The notes under the pieces: generated by a model
Databases searched by the model: none
The model's input: the letters and a program-made list of their open reading frames with translations, nothing else
What the model was told of the DNA's origin: nothing
Shown: piece by piece, positions 12,177 through 25,370 of the stretch
Numbering within the stretch: the stretch's first letter is position 1
Layout of the letters: each line of letters begins with the position of its first letter
Source of the DNA: Oreohelix idahoensis
Taxonomy: Eukaryota > Mollusca > Gastropoda > Stylommatophora > Oreohelicidae
DNA length: 64,000 nucleotides
NCBI GenBank assembly: GCA_024509875.1
Contig: JAMPIV010012225.1
Location: forward strand, 62,001-126,000
Direction: 5' to 3'
Position numbers and translations under genes: made by a program

Positions 12177-12944
12177 CCAGATACTAGCCAAGGCTGATAT
12201 GTTGCAGGTTCCATGAAATAACTCAAACCAGACTGTCCAGTATCAGAAGCCGGAATAGTTCATCCGAGGCAATCCCACCAAAGTGCAGGACCCCAAAGAG
12301 TGAACTTCAACTGGTCATTGGCATCCCTACTGTTGGGCCTACCAAGTCTGATATCAGCAAAGGACAGTTTCAGCAGTATCAAGTTGGAAAGATAAGTGTC
12401 CTGTTTGACACTGACCACCTATACATGTGAAACAGCCAATAGTTGAAAACAATAAGTAACCATACAGAAACTCAGTCAACTGATGACAGTTATCCTTAAA
12501 TTCAAAGGACTAATAACAGTGATTTCAGTAACTTTATTATTTAAGATCTTGAAGTATAAACAGACCATAATAGTAATTGTGTAATACTTTTATATATATG
12601 TATATGCTCTTTTCCAACTAGTAGAAATAGAATATTAGTGTAATTATTAAACTATTTTAACTGTACCTGAGGATTTATTCACTTCTTCCATTTGGGGTTT
12701 CAGTGAATGTTCATTTTACTTATCCCCTAGAATATAAGTAATCATAAGATAGTCATAGGGAGGAGACACCTTAAATCCTGGTACTACTTCTTACCAACTG
12801 GGCCAGGGTTTTTACAGTCTGACTATTTTTATGATAACAATACACCAGTGCTTATTTCTAAGACTGGGGTATTACTTGTAAGGTCAGAACTCTTTACTGG
12901 CATACTCTTACATATAAATAATTTTAAATAACCTCCCGCTACAC
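12177..12944. other. Unassigned insert DNA
   Basis: Ends at the LINE junction near 12945. No frame, tRNA-like box or similarity to other window sequences was noticed, so the second insertion event that brought it here is unidentified. Confidence 0.45.
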
Positions 12945-13414
12945 ATGTCGATGTTGAAATCGCCAAGAAGAATAATTTATTTGGCAGTGGTAAATACTTT
13001 ATCCATCATAGTGGTGAAATCTTCATACCAGATGGCTCCTGCACTGGGATTTCTATAAAGATACCCGACTAGAAATTGTCCCAGAGTCGGTAGTTTTATT
13101 TCTAACCATATGCACTCGGTCTCTGCTGTCTCTAAATCGCCTCTGCGGCGATAACTAATAGAAGTGGAAATATAAACTACTATACCTGTTTCTAGCTTTC
13201 TACTTGAGTCTCGCCGAACAGTTTTAAAGCCGTTTAGGGTAGTTTCATCATCTGATATTGTGTCGTTTAAACGACTTTCGGAAAGCCCCAAAACATGAAA
13301 ATCTTTATTCAGAATTCGTGTAAGCTCAGGAAGTTTGCCTAATAAATGGTAAATGTTCAGGTGGCCCAGCCGTAGACCATCCTTAATTAGCCATTGTGTC
13401 TGATAGGTATGCAT
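12945..13414 (-). pseudogene. LINE ORF2 start: AP-type endonuclease domain
   Basis: On the minus strand a 145-residue frame (13414-12977) opens the exonuclease-endonuclease-phosphatase domain of a non-LTR retrotransposon. It shows LRLGHLNIYHLLGKL, then VLGLSESRLND with the catalytic Glu. An in-frame TAA follows, then LLGDFNID, the Asp-Asn catalytic motif, at about 12970-12948. The sequence then breaks off. The continuation (TRVTKTSST...) is found at 6603 on the same strand, so this is the 5' part of the LINE at 4590-6605, interrupted by the 6.3-kb insert. About 20 residues around the junction are missing. Confidence 0.85.
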
Positions 13415-14622
<1,208 letters not shown>

Positions 14623-15150
14623 GTGAATTATATTTCTGTGCAAAACGGTAATATATATATTGTGTAAAGTGATCAGTGGTCTAATTCATTCATTCTATTT
14701 CACTGGATTTTGTGTTAATTTAAATCTATTAAATTAAACCTCTCAATAGTTCCAGTTGTAAATGTAATGATATATCTGCTATGTTATTTCCAAAAAAGAT
14801 AATAGAGGCTGAAATGCTGTAATTAACTTTTAAAGTCGCGAAGGAATTTATAATTAATAAATTTAGTTAAGTCCTATATTTATAGATGTGTGTTTTAACC
14901 ATTCTGCCATCAATGGTACCTATACCTTGTAGCGGTATGGCAGCTTGTGTACCCTGACAATCCCCAGAGCTATGCCAGTGGGAGTTTTACTCCTGGTAGG
15001 TTCAACCATGCTGGACTGGTCTGCGTGGGTAGGGGTCAGACAAAAGCTGGTACCCTGGTCCTCCAGGTTGGGGGTTTTAGCACAGGGCCGACACCCCTGT
15101 CTGTGTAAAAAATCACACACGTTACGGAAACAGCAATAAATGGAAATACT

Positions 15151-17058
15151 TTGATGCGGGACGGACATCCGGAGTCTCAGGCTCGTATGACTGACAGTGG
15201 TGAAAGCCGAAAGGAAGCCACTGGCATGAAAACGGATGCCCAGACCGCAAAACACGAAACCAGAATTGGTTTTTGGAATGTCAGAACTATGAACGAGGCA
15301 GGAAAGCTGAGACAGATTACAGCAGAGATGAGGAATTACAAACTACATATCCTGGGAATAAGCGAGAGCAGATGGACAGGGATGGGGAGAATAAAAACAG
15401 CTACAGGGGAAACAGTACTTTATTCTGGTAGAGAGGACGGTCAGCACAACGAAGGTGTAGCCATTATCCTTAAGAAAGGAATGGAAAGGTCTCTACTGGA
15501 ATGGAAACCCATTAACAACAGACTAATAAGAGCAAGACTGAGAGGGAGATTCACCAACACCACAATTATACAATGTTATGCACCAACAAATGACAGCGAC
15601 GAAGAGATCAAGGACGAGTTCTATCAACAGGTACAAAAGGAAATGGAAACTGTACCCAGGTACGATCTTATTATAGTAATGGGAGACCTAAATGCGAAAG
15701 TTGGAACACACAATAATTATAACGAAAGAGTAATGGGGAAATGCGGCAGTGGAACAGTAAATGAGAATGGGGACAAATTAATAAGCTTCTGCAGTATTAA
15801 CAACCTGGTCATCGGAGGAACACTTTTTCAACACAAAGAAGTGCACAAGTTAACATGGGAATCACCAAACGGACGAGACAAAAACCAGATAGATCACATA
15901 ATGATCAATGGCAGATGGAGACATGCACTACAAGACGTGAAAGTAAGAAGAGGCGCAGATGTGGGAAGTGATCATCACCTAGTAGTAGCAAGACTGAAGG
16001 TGAAACTCAGAGCTGCTGGACCAGTTGCAGTCAAACAGAAAAGATACAACATCACGAAACTTAAGGACCCCCTCACCAGAAAAGCGTTTGTGGTCGACGT
16101 AAAGAGACGATATCTGATTACCAAAAGCCAGGAAAGAACAGAGACCGACGATGTGGACCAGAAATTCAACACCATCTCAACAATATATAAAGAAAGCAGC
16201 AAGTCATGCTTGGGATTCCAGGAAAGAAAGAGCCAAGACTGGATAACACCAGAAACGCTAAACACCATAGCGAAGAGAAAGGAAATGAAAAGGAAGAAAA
16301 CAGAAGCTAAGTCTCCCAGGTTAAAGGCAATATATAGTGAACAGTACAGTCAGCTGGACAAGGAAGTAAAACGTCAAACCCGTGCTAACAAAAGGACATT
16401 TCTGGATGACCTTGCAAGACAGGCAGAAGAGGCAGCACTGAGAAATGAACAAAGCACAGTTTATAAAATAACTAAAGCTATCAGTGGAAAACGAGGTGCA
16501 AACAACATAACGTTAGTAAGAGACAAGCAAGGAAATCTCATCACCACAGCACAGGGGCAGGAAACAAGGTGGGCAGAGCACTTCAGAGAAACACTGAATA
16601 AGGAACCACCAGAGACTCAGCTGAATGTTCCTGAGGCTGAAAGTGACTTAGACGTAAATACAGACATTCCACGAAAAGAAGAAATTATCACAGCTATCAA
16701 AGGGCTAAAAAATGAAAAAGCGCCTGGTCACGACAATCTGAATGCTGAGCTATTCAAGACAGACCCTGAACTAGCAGCAGAACTATTAGAACCACTATTT
16801 GCACAAGTCTGGGAAACTGAGACAACACCAACAGAGTGGAGTAAAGGAACAATTGTCAAATTGCCCAAGAAGGGCGACCTTGCAGACTGCAACAACTGGA
16901 GAGGAATTACCCTCCTCTCAGTTCCCAGCAAAATACTAGGCAGGATAATCATCCAGAGAATTTCAAAAGCAGTTGACCATAAACTGAGGAAAGAACAAGC
17001 GGGCTTCAGAAAGAACAGAGATGTGCAGATCATATATTTGCCCTCAGGAACATTATAG
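15151..17058 (+). pseudogene. RTE-like ORF2, endonuclease and N-terminal RT, frameshifted at 17019
   Basis: 635 residues. The endonuclease domain (about 36-285) keeps the catalytic set: Asn43 in FWNVRTM, Glu72 in GISESRW, Asp179 and Asn181 in GDLNAKVG, and Asp274-His275 in GSDHHLV. A basic linker (about 290-480) is followed by RT motifs KAPGHDNLNAELFK, WRGITLLSVPSKILGRI and EQAGFRKNR. One base is missing at about 17019, because the copy at 4530 has an extra A there. The frame therefore runs into an out-of-frame stop at 17056-17058. ATG 15151 or 15154 is used because it is the first in-frame start after the conserved 5' UTR. Apart from the single lesion the gene is intact, which suggests a young insertion. 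Confidence 0.93.
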
Positions 17059-18179
17059 AGCAGTGCTCAGAATGGCAGAGACAGCTGTACATTAACTTTG
17101 TTGATTTTGAAAAGGCTTTCGACAGCATACACAGGGACAGCCTATGGAAAATTCTGAGGGCTTATGGAATTCCCAGCCGCATTGTTTCCATTATAAAAAG
17201 CCTCTATTCTAACTTTACGTGCAGTGTTGGATCGAGTAATGTAACTTTCGAAGTGAAAACAGGAGTACGACAGGGATGCCCCTTATCAACAACATTATTT
17301 TTGACAGTCATAGATTGGGTGATGCGCCAGACAACAGAGGGCAGTCCAAGAGGAATTAGATGGACAACGTTTTCTACACTGGAAGATTTGGAATATGCAG
17401 ATGACATTGCACTGCTCGCGCATTCACACCAACACATTCAAGACAAAACTGATAGACTGAATAAGTATGGCCAGCAGGTTGGCCTGAACATCAATCTGAA
17501 GAAGACAGAGGTCATGACACTAAATGTGGGCAATCCTGAGCCAATAACAGTAAGGAACCAGAAGTTAGAACAGACAGACACATTTACTTACCTAGGAAGC
17601 ATAGTAACACCTGACGGCGGAACAAGCAAGGACATTAACAACAGAATGAATAAAGCGAGAACAGCCTTTGCTATTCTCAACAACATTTGGAAGTCTTCCC
17701 AGTACAGCACAAACACCAAATTAAGACTGTATGAGAGCTGTGTACTTTCTGTGCTTCTCTATGGTGCGGAATGTTGGAGAGTAACAGAGAAGGAAATGTC
17801 GAAACTGTCCTCCTTCCACACAATCTGCCTAAGGAAAATTCTCCGAATCTTTTGGCCAAACACCATCAGCAACCAAGAACTACTTATTCGGAGTAACCAG
17901 GAGGACATGCACATCATCATAGCTGGCAGACGCTGGAGTTGGGTTGGCCATGTCCTCAGAAGGGACCCTGATACCATCGCAAGAACAGCTATGCTATGGA
18001 CCCCCGAGGGAAAGCGAAAGAGAGGCCGACCAAAAACAACTTGGCGGAGAACTGTGGAAGCTGAGATGCAAAGAATGAACCACAATTGGGGCACTGTACG
18101 AAGGATGGCCGCCGACCGAGCAAAGTGGAATCAATTTGTTGCTGCCCTACAAGACGCCACCAGGCGTGATGGCCGCTGA
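17059..18179 (+). pseudogene. RTE-like ORF2, C-terminal RT and thumb, continued in another frame
   Basis: This is the continuation of the preceding gene in the shifted frame, first with NFVDFEKAFDSIHRDSLW (no ATG needed). The 308-residue frame from 17253 follows, with GVRQGCPLSTTLF and the catalytic LEYADDIALLAH box (YADD at residues 48-51). The LGSIVTPDGG and SVLLYGAECWR motifs come next, and then the C-terminal WVGHVLRRDP...KRGRPKTTWRR...MAADRAKWNQF signature of RTE-type elements. The stop is at 18177-18179. All RT motifs are conserved, so only the frameshift at about 17019 prevents a complete protein. Confidence 0.93.
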
Positions 18180-18370
18180 CTGCTTTGACGGTTGGCGGTT
18201 ATGGATCAAAGAAGAAGAAGTTTTAACCATTAGAACTCGCGCAGTGTTTATTAAATACATAATTAAATACGCAAATATATATATATATTTATAAATAGTC
18301 TTAACGGGGAAATTCATCGCGCTTTAGAATGTTATTTGATTTTTCGGTATATTACATGTCTTTTTCTTTC

Positions 18371-20971
18371 TGTCACGTAGGTCTTTATATCATTAAATTG
18401 CCTACATCTTCTTCCTATTCTCTCACCCGCATCCTTTATTTTATTATCTTTCCTTACTGGTTTTTCCTGTATTTTTCGCATCACTTGTTTGCGAAAAATA
18501 TTTTCTTCAGTATTCTCAAACTTTAGCTTGTGTTTTTTCTCATACTGGGATACGTAATTCTATTACTTAGATGTCAGTCAGACGAGAAGTGCGATTAAGT
18601 TGTAGTCCATCTCAGACATAGGGCCGACTTATCGTTATAGCATTTTCACCTGTCACGGCGGTTTTCCCAGGCTGAGTTTCTGGGCAGTGTGAAAATTGCT
18701 CTCAATCCCGCCAGAGGCGTGAATCGCGGCAGACATTGCTCGCTAGAGCAGACTGAGTGTCGGGGTTCCCGCATCTGACACCCATGCTCCACGGCGTAGT
18801 TTCAGACATTGGTCTGGGAATTCCCCCTGAAAAGACACCCACTGTTGGCCGGGTCAGCGCGAGGTGCAGAAATGCAGAAGTGTCAGTTATGTAAGACGTC
18901 TAGTAATGGTAATGTTAAATGTAAGGTGTCTTACACGGGAAAGGGGAGATAATTTCGCGTGGCGAAATAGTTGGGACCCCTTTGTCCGTTTAATATATAT
19001 TAACCCCAGTTGAAACTTAAACTTCATTCCCACTAGTAAAACTGCAGTAGACAGATCGCGGTGCTAGATATAATATCTGTGTTTTGGCATAGTCTGAGTT
19101 TCTTGGCAACATTTTGCCGAGCTCTAGATTTACCATTTGATTTACAGTATTCTAGTTCATGGTTTAGTCTGTAGTGCTGTGGTTGAGGTAACTATTATCT
19201 AGTATTTTGTGAAGTGATAAAGTGTTAAGTCGCTTATTGCATATTTCACTAGTTAGATTTTGCGCAGAGTGCAAAATTTATATAGTCTGTATTATTTTCT
19301 AGTGACGTGTTTCAGTGGATAGCAGAATAAATTATAATTTCTAGCATTAAACAATAATGTAGCTATAATGAAGTTAATTTTACTGCTAAATAATCAGACG
19401 AGAGAATATTTTATATCTAACTTATAAATGCTAGATGCGACATCAGTGAATATTGACGGAATACGCATGATATTCCTAATTCATGATGATCGATTTTTTT
19501 ATATATATAACTTATTTCTCGGGAAGTTTTAAATTTTAAGTCAAGCGGTCGGCTTGCAATTTAAAATGTAAGTTATATTGGGTACTTATTGTAAATTATT
19601 TGATATGTGTTCTTTCCTTTTTTTTATACAGTGAAATACTGGGGTGACCCGAACTTTACCGGCGTTTAATAAGAGTTTCATATTTGTGAAGAAATAGACA
19701 GTCCTTATTTTGAACCACGTGGGTTTCTCAAGTAACACTGGCCTGACAGTGCATATGCCAACAGAGTTAGACAGAAATACTATATTCCACTAACGGGTTT
19801 CAAAGACTGTAATGATCAATACGGGCCTTTGCGCCAGATCTTAAATTCTTTCATAAACTCTAATGTAAAATTGCTGACTGGCGGCGAGAATAATTACAAT
19901 CAATAACATTAACATTTTCCCGACATTTTTGTCGAAGAGTGAATAGTGAAACCAGGCTATCTGTTGAAAGAGGTTGTCCACTGGTCATTCTTTCCAAATT
20001 AAGGGAATCCTCGTGTTTCTGAACTCTGTGTGCCCGTTTAAACTTGCTTATCAAACCTGATTCAAGTGACATTAACAGTAAATCTAAAATTTAACTGGTG
20101 AAGTGAACGCTCCCCGAAAACAGTGGAATAAACCTGTAATTGTAGAGCTGGGATTCGCTTTATCCAAAGAATACAGATTCACTGTAGAGAAGTGTCCTAC
20201 GGTTGCGCCAGACGGTGAACTACATCAAGTTTTTGATAGGTAAGAACGTGTGCCAGGGATCCCTGATGAATGAACCGAGTGAAAGTGACGGAAAGATGTT
20301 CGTTATTTAATGCACTCGCTTGTTGTATTAATTGTTCCTTTAGAATAGATACTGTTGTCAAAGTCAGTCTATACCTTCTAAGGGGGACAATATTAGACCC
20401 TAACAATATGTATTTGTGACTCTTTGGGCCATCATCTGTCTCATAACGGGGCTGTGGGCTAAACCTAGAGTTAATATCATCACGGGGCTATCATCCTAGT
20501 AGCATTTTTCTTGAATTCTATGACTATTTGTATATGTTTTTCCTTGATGAAATTTTTGGTGTTGTGAGAAGATTTTTTTTTGATGATAATAATAAAAATC
20601 TCTCTTGAACTAAATCAGTGCGTTGGTCAGCTCGTTCAAATATATATATATAATAATTTGTTATAGATTCCCACGTCTGTTTTTGTTTAACTGTCGTCAC
20701 GTGTATGTGCGTGCCCGTGAGTAGATAGAAATATAGGTAATAGATATATCTGTGTGTAGACTGTCTGACGCTGTAAAGTTGTCGTAGAAGATAGGTGAGA
20801 GGGAGAAGATTCTTTTTTTCCGCTTTCAGAGACAGCCTCTATATCACATTCTATCATCTCACTCGTGGAATCTATTTCTTTTACTATCTCACACTGTGAC
20901 GATCACCTATTCTAACCTATTCAGAAGGGACCAAACCCAAGTCTTAATTCTCCTATCTAAAATCTACGACA
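18371..20971 (+). mobile_element. Long solo-LTR-like element, copy A (2.6 kb)
   Basis: Starts TGTCACGTAGG and ends CTACGACA, flanked by a perfect 5-bp duplication CTTTC (18366-18370, 20972-20976). It aligns along its length with copies B (27716-30145) and C (31035-33372, minus). Shared blocks include gttcgttt/gcgaaaaatattttct, ggtgctagat...gtatagtctg-type AT-rich DNA, gcgttggtcagctcgtt, and gaagggaccaaacccaagtcttaatt near the end. TG...CA ends, the 5-bp TSD and the absence of coding sequence suit a solo LTR, though it is unusually long. The 3' end also matches the 5' LTR of the minus-strand Gypsy element at 61809-63803, which tells us the likely parent family. Confidence 0.85.
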
Positions 20972-22390
20972 CTTTCATACAGAGTGATCGTAACCTTTGC
21001 GATCCCATCATAAAGAAAGCAATAAAGAAATCATCTTAAAAACTTCCAGACATATTGATGAAACATTTTTTAAATTTAATCTTGTGGCGGTTCAATGCGA
21101 CCTAGCTATCATACTTACATGAAAGAAAGCCTACCCAAGACTATTTAAAGAACAATCATCATATTAAAATTACAACTCTGTAAGATAAACTGGAAGTTGA
21201 ACCGTGCCAGTAGCGATACTTGATTTACTGCCCTACTGTGAGAGAGTACATATTTTCCTGAACTGTGATGGCTTAAGTTTTTCCTCACTGGATTAATAAA
21301 CTTACCGGTCAGCTACTATCATCACGCATTGAAGGAATTTCACCACTAGCGGAAGATTAAAGAGACCACTTCATTTCACCCCTGTGTTGAACTGTGTCAG
21401 TGCCATCCCATAGACTCCTTTTATATAATAAAACACAATAACTCTTAGGCTTCAAGTCTGGCGATAAGTGAGAATAGTCGCTATCAGCAAACCTCGCAAC
21501 ATCTGGGGCGGGACACGGAAGTACCAGACCTTTTCATGTATCAAGAGTGTAATTGCTGGTTATATAATTCTATTGGATTGTCTGATGCTGTAATCGGTAA
21601 GTGTGTGAATATATGAGTGTGGATCCTCACGCGCGTGTATGAATGACAGGAAATTTTATCTTTTTTTGTAACCATTTTGTTAACTTGCTTACCTGGTAAT
21701 ATAATTTTCTGTATACCCTGCATTGTTCCTTTAAGTGGGATAGTTGATAATTTGTTAACTCTGTTTAAAATCCCCTCCTTTTCATTTGCTTAGTAAAGGG
21801 AAGAACAATTGGGAAGATCAGGATTCTTTCTACCACCCATACCTAATTTTGAAACACCTCTTTCAGAGTAATTAACGTCACTGTTAGGTTAACGTACCTA
21901 TGTTCCTGATAACTATCTATCTTTGGACTGGGTTTATCTTTGTCTAATAAGCGGGACGGGCTTAGTCGATACCAATCTTCTTCACCCCTCCCTAACTTGT
22001 TATTTGCATTTTTCTGTAATTTTGATAATTTTTGCTGTAAACACATGATTATTGTAGTGGTTGTTTTTTTAACTTTAATAAACAACATAAACTTAATTGT
22101 TACTGTGTTGGAATACCCAAAGCCCAAAATTTCCCCTATTTGTTTAATATAGTTGTATCCACGTCGACTGTGTGTTTGAAGCACCAAATCGGTGTGAGAG
22201 CAGGTGTGTGTCTGGAAACTGGCAAATAATTGTTTGACCAGGAGAGCCTGAAGAGTAGATTGGGAGAAACGATTTGTCGTAAATAAGTCTGTCTTTACTC
22301 TCCTCCAGCACTCTGTGAAGCAACTATTTACTCTCTACATTTCTATCACTGAGCTGTTCACCATCATTCTACACTCTAAACCGGACCACT
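20972..22390. other. No recognised feature
   Basis: AT-rich DNA with short frames only. A TATA-like ttttatataataaaa lies near 21420, followed by caacatctggggcggg (about 21498). It resembles an LTR/primer-site end, but no partner copy is present to test it. Confidence 0.4.
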
Positions 22391-22409
22391 ATTTCTAAGA
22401 CTCTTTCTC

Positions 22410-23105
22410 TCAAAAATAAATGTACGACAATATGCCTTTTAGGAGTGAGTCGCCAATTATAATATGTGTTGCTTTACTACATGGTTGTTGACTCGGCCTT
22501 CGTTTTGATTCTTGCTGCCGCCATTGATTATCCTGGTGTGAATCCTCCTGAACAGTCTGGGTGTTTTCATCGGGTGGTTGTGGTGTCAGTATCTGATCTG
22601 GTAGCGGCGTTAATACCTGTTCATTTTGTACTGAACTCTGGTTACGGGCGGTAAACCTGTTGCTTACTTTTACATTAACAGGGTAAGCTTCGTGCGCACG
22701 TGTATCCTCAACATTTTTGATGTTACGTCGGTGCTGCTTGCGGCGTTCGTTTGATGTATGTTCTTTGGAGAGATCTCCAAAAGCTTCAGGTACTATAAGA
22801 GGATGTTCCGAGTGCTTTGTTTTATAAATAGAAAAATCGCTTCGTAGTTGCTCAACGACGTGTTTTATATTAGAATTATCTTCTCTCAGATGCAGTATTT
22901 CCTTTTTGAGTAGTTCGTTTTCTGCGCTGATCGATTTATAGACATTAGTCGTCAGATCGGCAATTATTGTTCGAAAGGTGTCCTCCATTTTGAGCATCAG
23001 CTCCTGGCAGCACTGCGCATTTATCATGTGAGTGACTTCGGTGTGATTTTCCTGTGATAATGTTTCTTCTGTTTGTGTGATAGTGTCTTTAGGGCCCAGT
23101 GGATA
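22410..23105 (-). pseudogene. LINE ORF1-like protein with coiled coil and start of an esterase domain
   Basis: The meaningful part of this minus-strand frame runs from about 23105 down. A coiled-coil-forming segment (MLKMEDTFRTIIADL through EILHLREDNSNIKHVVEQL) is followed by a Lys/Arg-rich hinge (NERRKQHRRNIKNV) and a polar Gln/Pro-rich linker. It ends in THIIIGDSLLKGI, the GDS nucleophile block that opens the SGNH-esterase domain in ORF1 of CR1-type LINEs. The rest of the esterase is missing after 22410. Upstream, the frame continues into the low-complexity tract at 23129-23270 and is not real coding sequence there. It could belong to the same CR1-like family as 4590-6605. Confidence 0.65.
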
Positions 23106-23128
23106 TTCTATGGCCAGCAAAAGTTGAG

Positions 23129-23400
23129 AAAATGCAAGAACAGAAGAACAAGAAGAACAAGAACAATAACAAGAAGAACAAAAAGAAGAAGCGGGAAAAG
23201 AACAACAAGAACAACAAGAACAATAAGAAGAAAAGAAGGAGAAGAAGAAGAAAAAGAAGAAGAATTTAAAAAAAAAAATTTCTGCCTCCTTCCTTTCAAA
23301 CAAGGCGGTTATATTAGGGCGCATGTCCAAATATAAAAGACCTTTAGGTCTGATAAAATAAGAAGAAGAAGAAGAAATAAAAAAGAAGAAGAAGAAGAAA
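23129..23400. repeat. AAGAAC and (GAA)n low-complexity tracts
   Basis: Purine-rich AAGAAC units (23137-23266), then an A-run, a short unique spacer and GAAGAA units (23361-23400). Same type as 3058-3352. Frames through it (poly Lys/Arg, or Ser/Cys on the other strand) are artefacts. Confidence 0.85.
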
Positions 23401-23479
23401 CAGCTTGTCTCACTTCGCTGTGATGGTTTATCAGTTATAATTATTTTTAAATTAAAAAGCCCAGATCATAATCATCAGA

Positions 23480-23600
23480 ACCCTAGATCTCCCCAAGGAG
23501 GATAGGCCTTCAACAAACCAATATCAAGTTTTCCTGTCCCGTGTCATCAGCTCAGGGTCTTTCCCTGCTTTCTTCATCTCCTTCATACCTGCCACCAGTT
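23480..23600 (-). repeat. LINE 3'-end fragment, minus strand (low confidence)
   Basis: Shares ccaagga, cttcaaca and ctgtcccgtg.catcagctc blocks, in the same order and orientation, with 25380-25440. That second site lies at the end of the RT fragment at 25371-25990. It therefore probably represents the 3' untranslated end of the same LINE family. Confidence 0.4.
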
Positions 23601-23749
23601 GTCTTCTCCGCGCACTCTTTGCTCTTCCTCGTTTTTACTTAGAACTCCGTTTATATTTTCTTTCTCCGTTTTTGTTTTTCGTACCTTCACTGAGGAGGCT
23701 CAAGGAGTAGGAAGATGTTGGTGGGAAATAAAATGGGATGGGGGTGAAG

Positions 23750-24142
23750 CCAAAGAAAAATTCTCAGAATATTTTGGCCGAATACCATCACCAACCAAGA
23801 TCTGCTTACTCGGAGCAAGCAAGAGGACATGCACACCATCATAGCTGGCAGACGCTGGAGCTGGGTTGGCCATGTTCTCAGAAGAGACCCCGATGCCATC
23901 ACAAGAACAGATATGCTTTGGACCCCTGAAGGAAAACGAAAGAGAGGCCGACCAAAAACAATTTGGCGGAGGACTGTGGAGGCTGAGATGCAAAGAATGA
24001 ACCAGAGTTGGGGCACTGTACGAAGGATGGCCGCCGACCGAGCAAAGTGGAATCAATTTGTTGTTGCCCTACACGACGCCACCAGGCGTAATGGCCACTG
24101 ACTGCTTTGACGGTCGGCGGCTAAGGATCAAAGAAGAAGAAG
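23750..24142 (+). pseudogene. RTE-like LINE, 5'-truncated copy with TSD
   Basis: Matches the last about 390 bp of the full-length element. It covers the C-terminal RT region (ILAEYHHQPR / WVGHVLRRDPDAITR, KRGRPKTIWRR, MAADRAKWNQF, frame 23829-24101) and the 3' UTR ending gatcaaagaagaagaag. Direct repeats GGGGTGAAG (23741-23749 and 24143-24151) flank it, so it is an independent 5'-truncated retrotransposition. It carries one frameshift relative to the full-length copy near 23820. Confidence 0.9.
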
Positions 24143-24151
24143 GGGGTGAAG

Positions 24152-25370
24152 TGTAGGAAGTTGTGAACTTGCACCAAACACATATGTATTCTTTTTTATT
24201 ATATAATGTTTGTGCAGTTCTATCATGCAATCACGCTATAGTTCCTAAGACGTGCTAGCTGTGTTTTTCTGCTACAACTGAATGTGTGTTATTGTGTGTG
24301 TGTAAGGGGAAAAAAAGACGTGAGAGAAATCGAGAGAGAGAGAAAAAGAGAGAAGGAAACGGAGCATGTTGTACATATGACATCATAAGATCATCCACTA
24401 TCATTTTTAGATTGTTTTATTGTTGCTGATAGGTTTCGCTTGCCTTCTCACTGATATTAGCGAGATCAAGGACGATGAGATTGGAAGCAGCAGTAATAAA
24501 TACAACAGTAGGACAAATTTCTTCATCTGCAAGAATAACACATTTGGCGCTTTCCTACGACAACATTCCGGGTAGTAAAAACATAACAGCAGAGATTACA
24601 AACATTGTTGCTTGTTTTACGGCAGGGTGAATCACCATCAAAAACACCACGAGGAATACAACCATTTGAGAGAATTCAACCTTTGTTGTAAATTGTCTTT
24701 GTTGTTGTTGTTGTTTTGTTTTTTTTGCTGCTGGGTGATTTCGATAACGTAGGCCACGTGGTTTCTCATTTAATGATTAAACATCAAGATTCGTTTTAAT
24801 TTTCGGCATACTGCGTCCGTTATTTTAGACTGCATACTCTGATCCACCCTAAACAAATAATGCCCCATCAAATTAAATGATTTTGAAGCAAGTACACAGA
24901 TTAAAATTCGTGGGGAAAAGTGCATCCGATCAAAGATGCATATTAAAAATAAGGTCAAAGCGAAAAAAAAAAAACATTCTATTTAAAAATTGTGTGTCAG
25001 TGGAAGCAAGAAAGAGTAGGACTTTTGTCTTCACTTTCTGTCGTTGAATCATTTCCTATAGCTCTGGTTTGATTTGTTTATTGCGACATCATAGCGTGTC
25101 ACAAGTAATTAAACCGTATTATATCCACCAGCTGATATTACTGGCATGTCTTCTATGGATCTCATTACATTTTCACTATACAGAGAAACAGTTCAGCTGA
25201 CAGTTCAGAATCTTGTCAAACGCTATGTTTTATTAAATGAACTTTCTTGTTTGGTTGTCTGGTCTTACAGCTGCTGTATATACGTTCTTAATTAGTCTCA
25301 CGGTTTTGTCATTGATGCTTAAACTTTCTAACACTTGTTCTTTACCTCCTGCTTCGCCTTCATTCATTCA
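24152..25370. other. No recognised feature
   Basis: AT-rich, with a GA-rich patch at 24330-24358 and a (GTT)n patch at 24699-24715. No protein or RNA gene is recognised. Confidence 0.45.

Larger units (their letters stand above)
14904..18220 (+). mobile_element. Full-length RTE-like LINE with 11-bp target-site duplication
   Basis: The element is flanked by perfect direct repeats TTTTAACCATT (14893-14903 and 18221-18231), the mark of target-primed reverse transcription. It has a 5' untranslated region (14904-15150), an endonuclease-RT frame (15151-18179, one frameshift) and a 3' end ggatcaaagaagaagaag. The (GAA)n tail in place of poly-A is characteristic of this family in the window: copies at 3356, 23750 and 44467 end the same way. 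The 3' UTR contains a small hairpin (acgcc...ggcgt, about 18152-18166) conserved in the other copies. The endonuclease is of the type found in BovB/RTE elements, often mislabelled 'craniofacial development protein 2-like'. Confidence 0.93.

Noticed and set aside
12977..13414. Independent endonuclease gene
   Set aside because: It is the 5' part of the same minus-strand LINE found at 4590-6605, and lacks the rest of the domain and RT because of the insertion.
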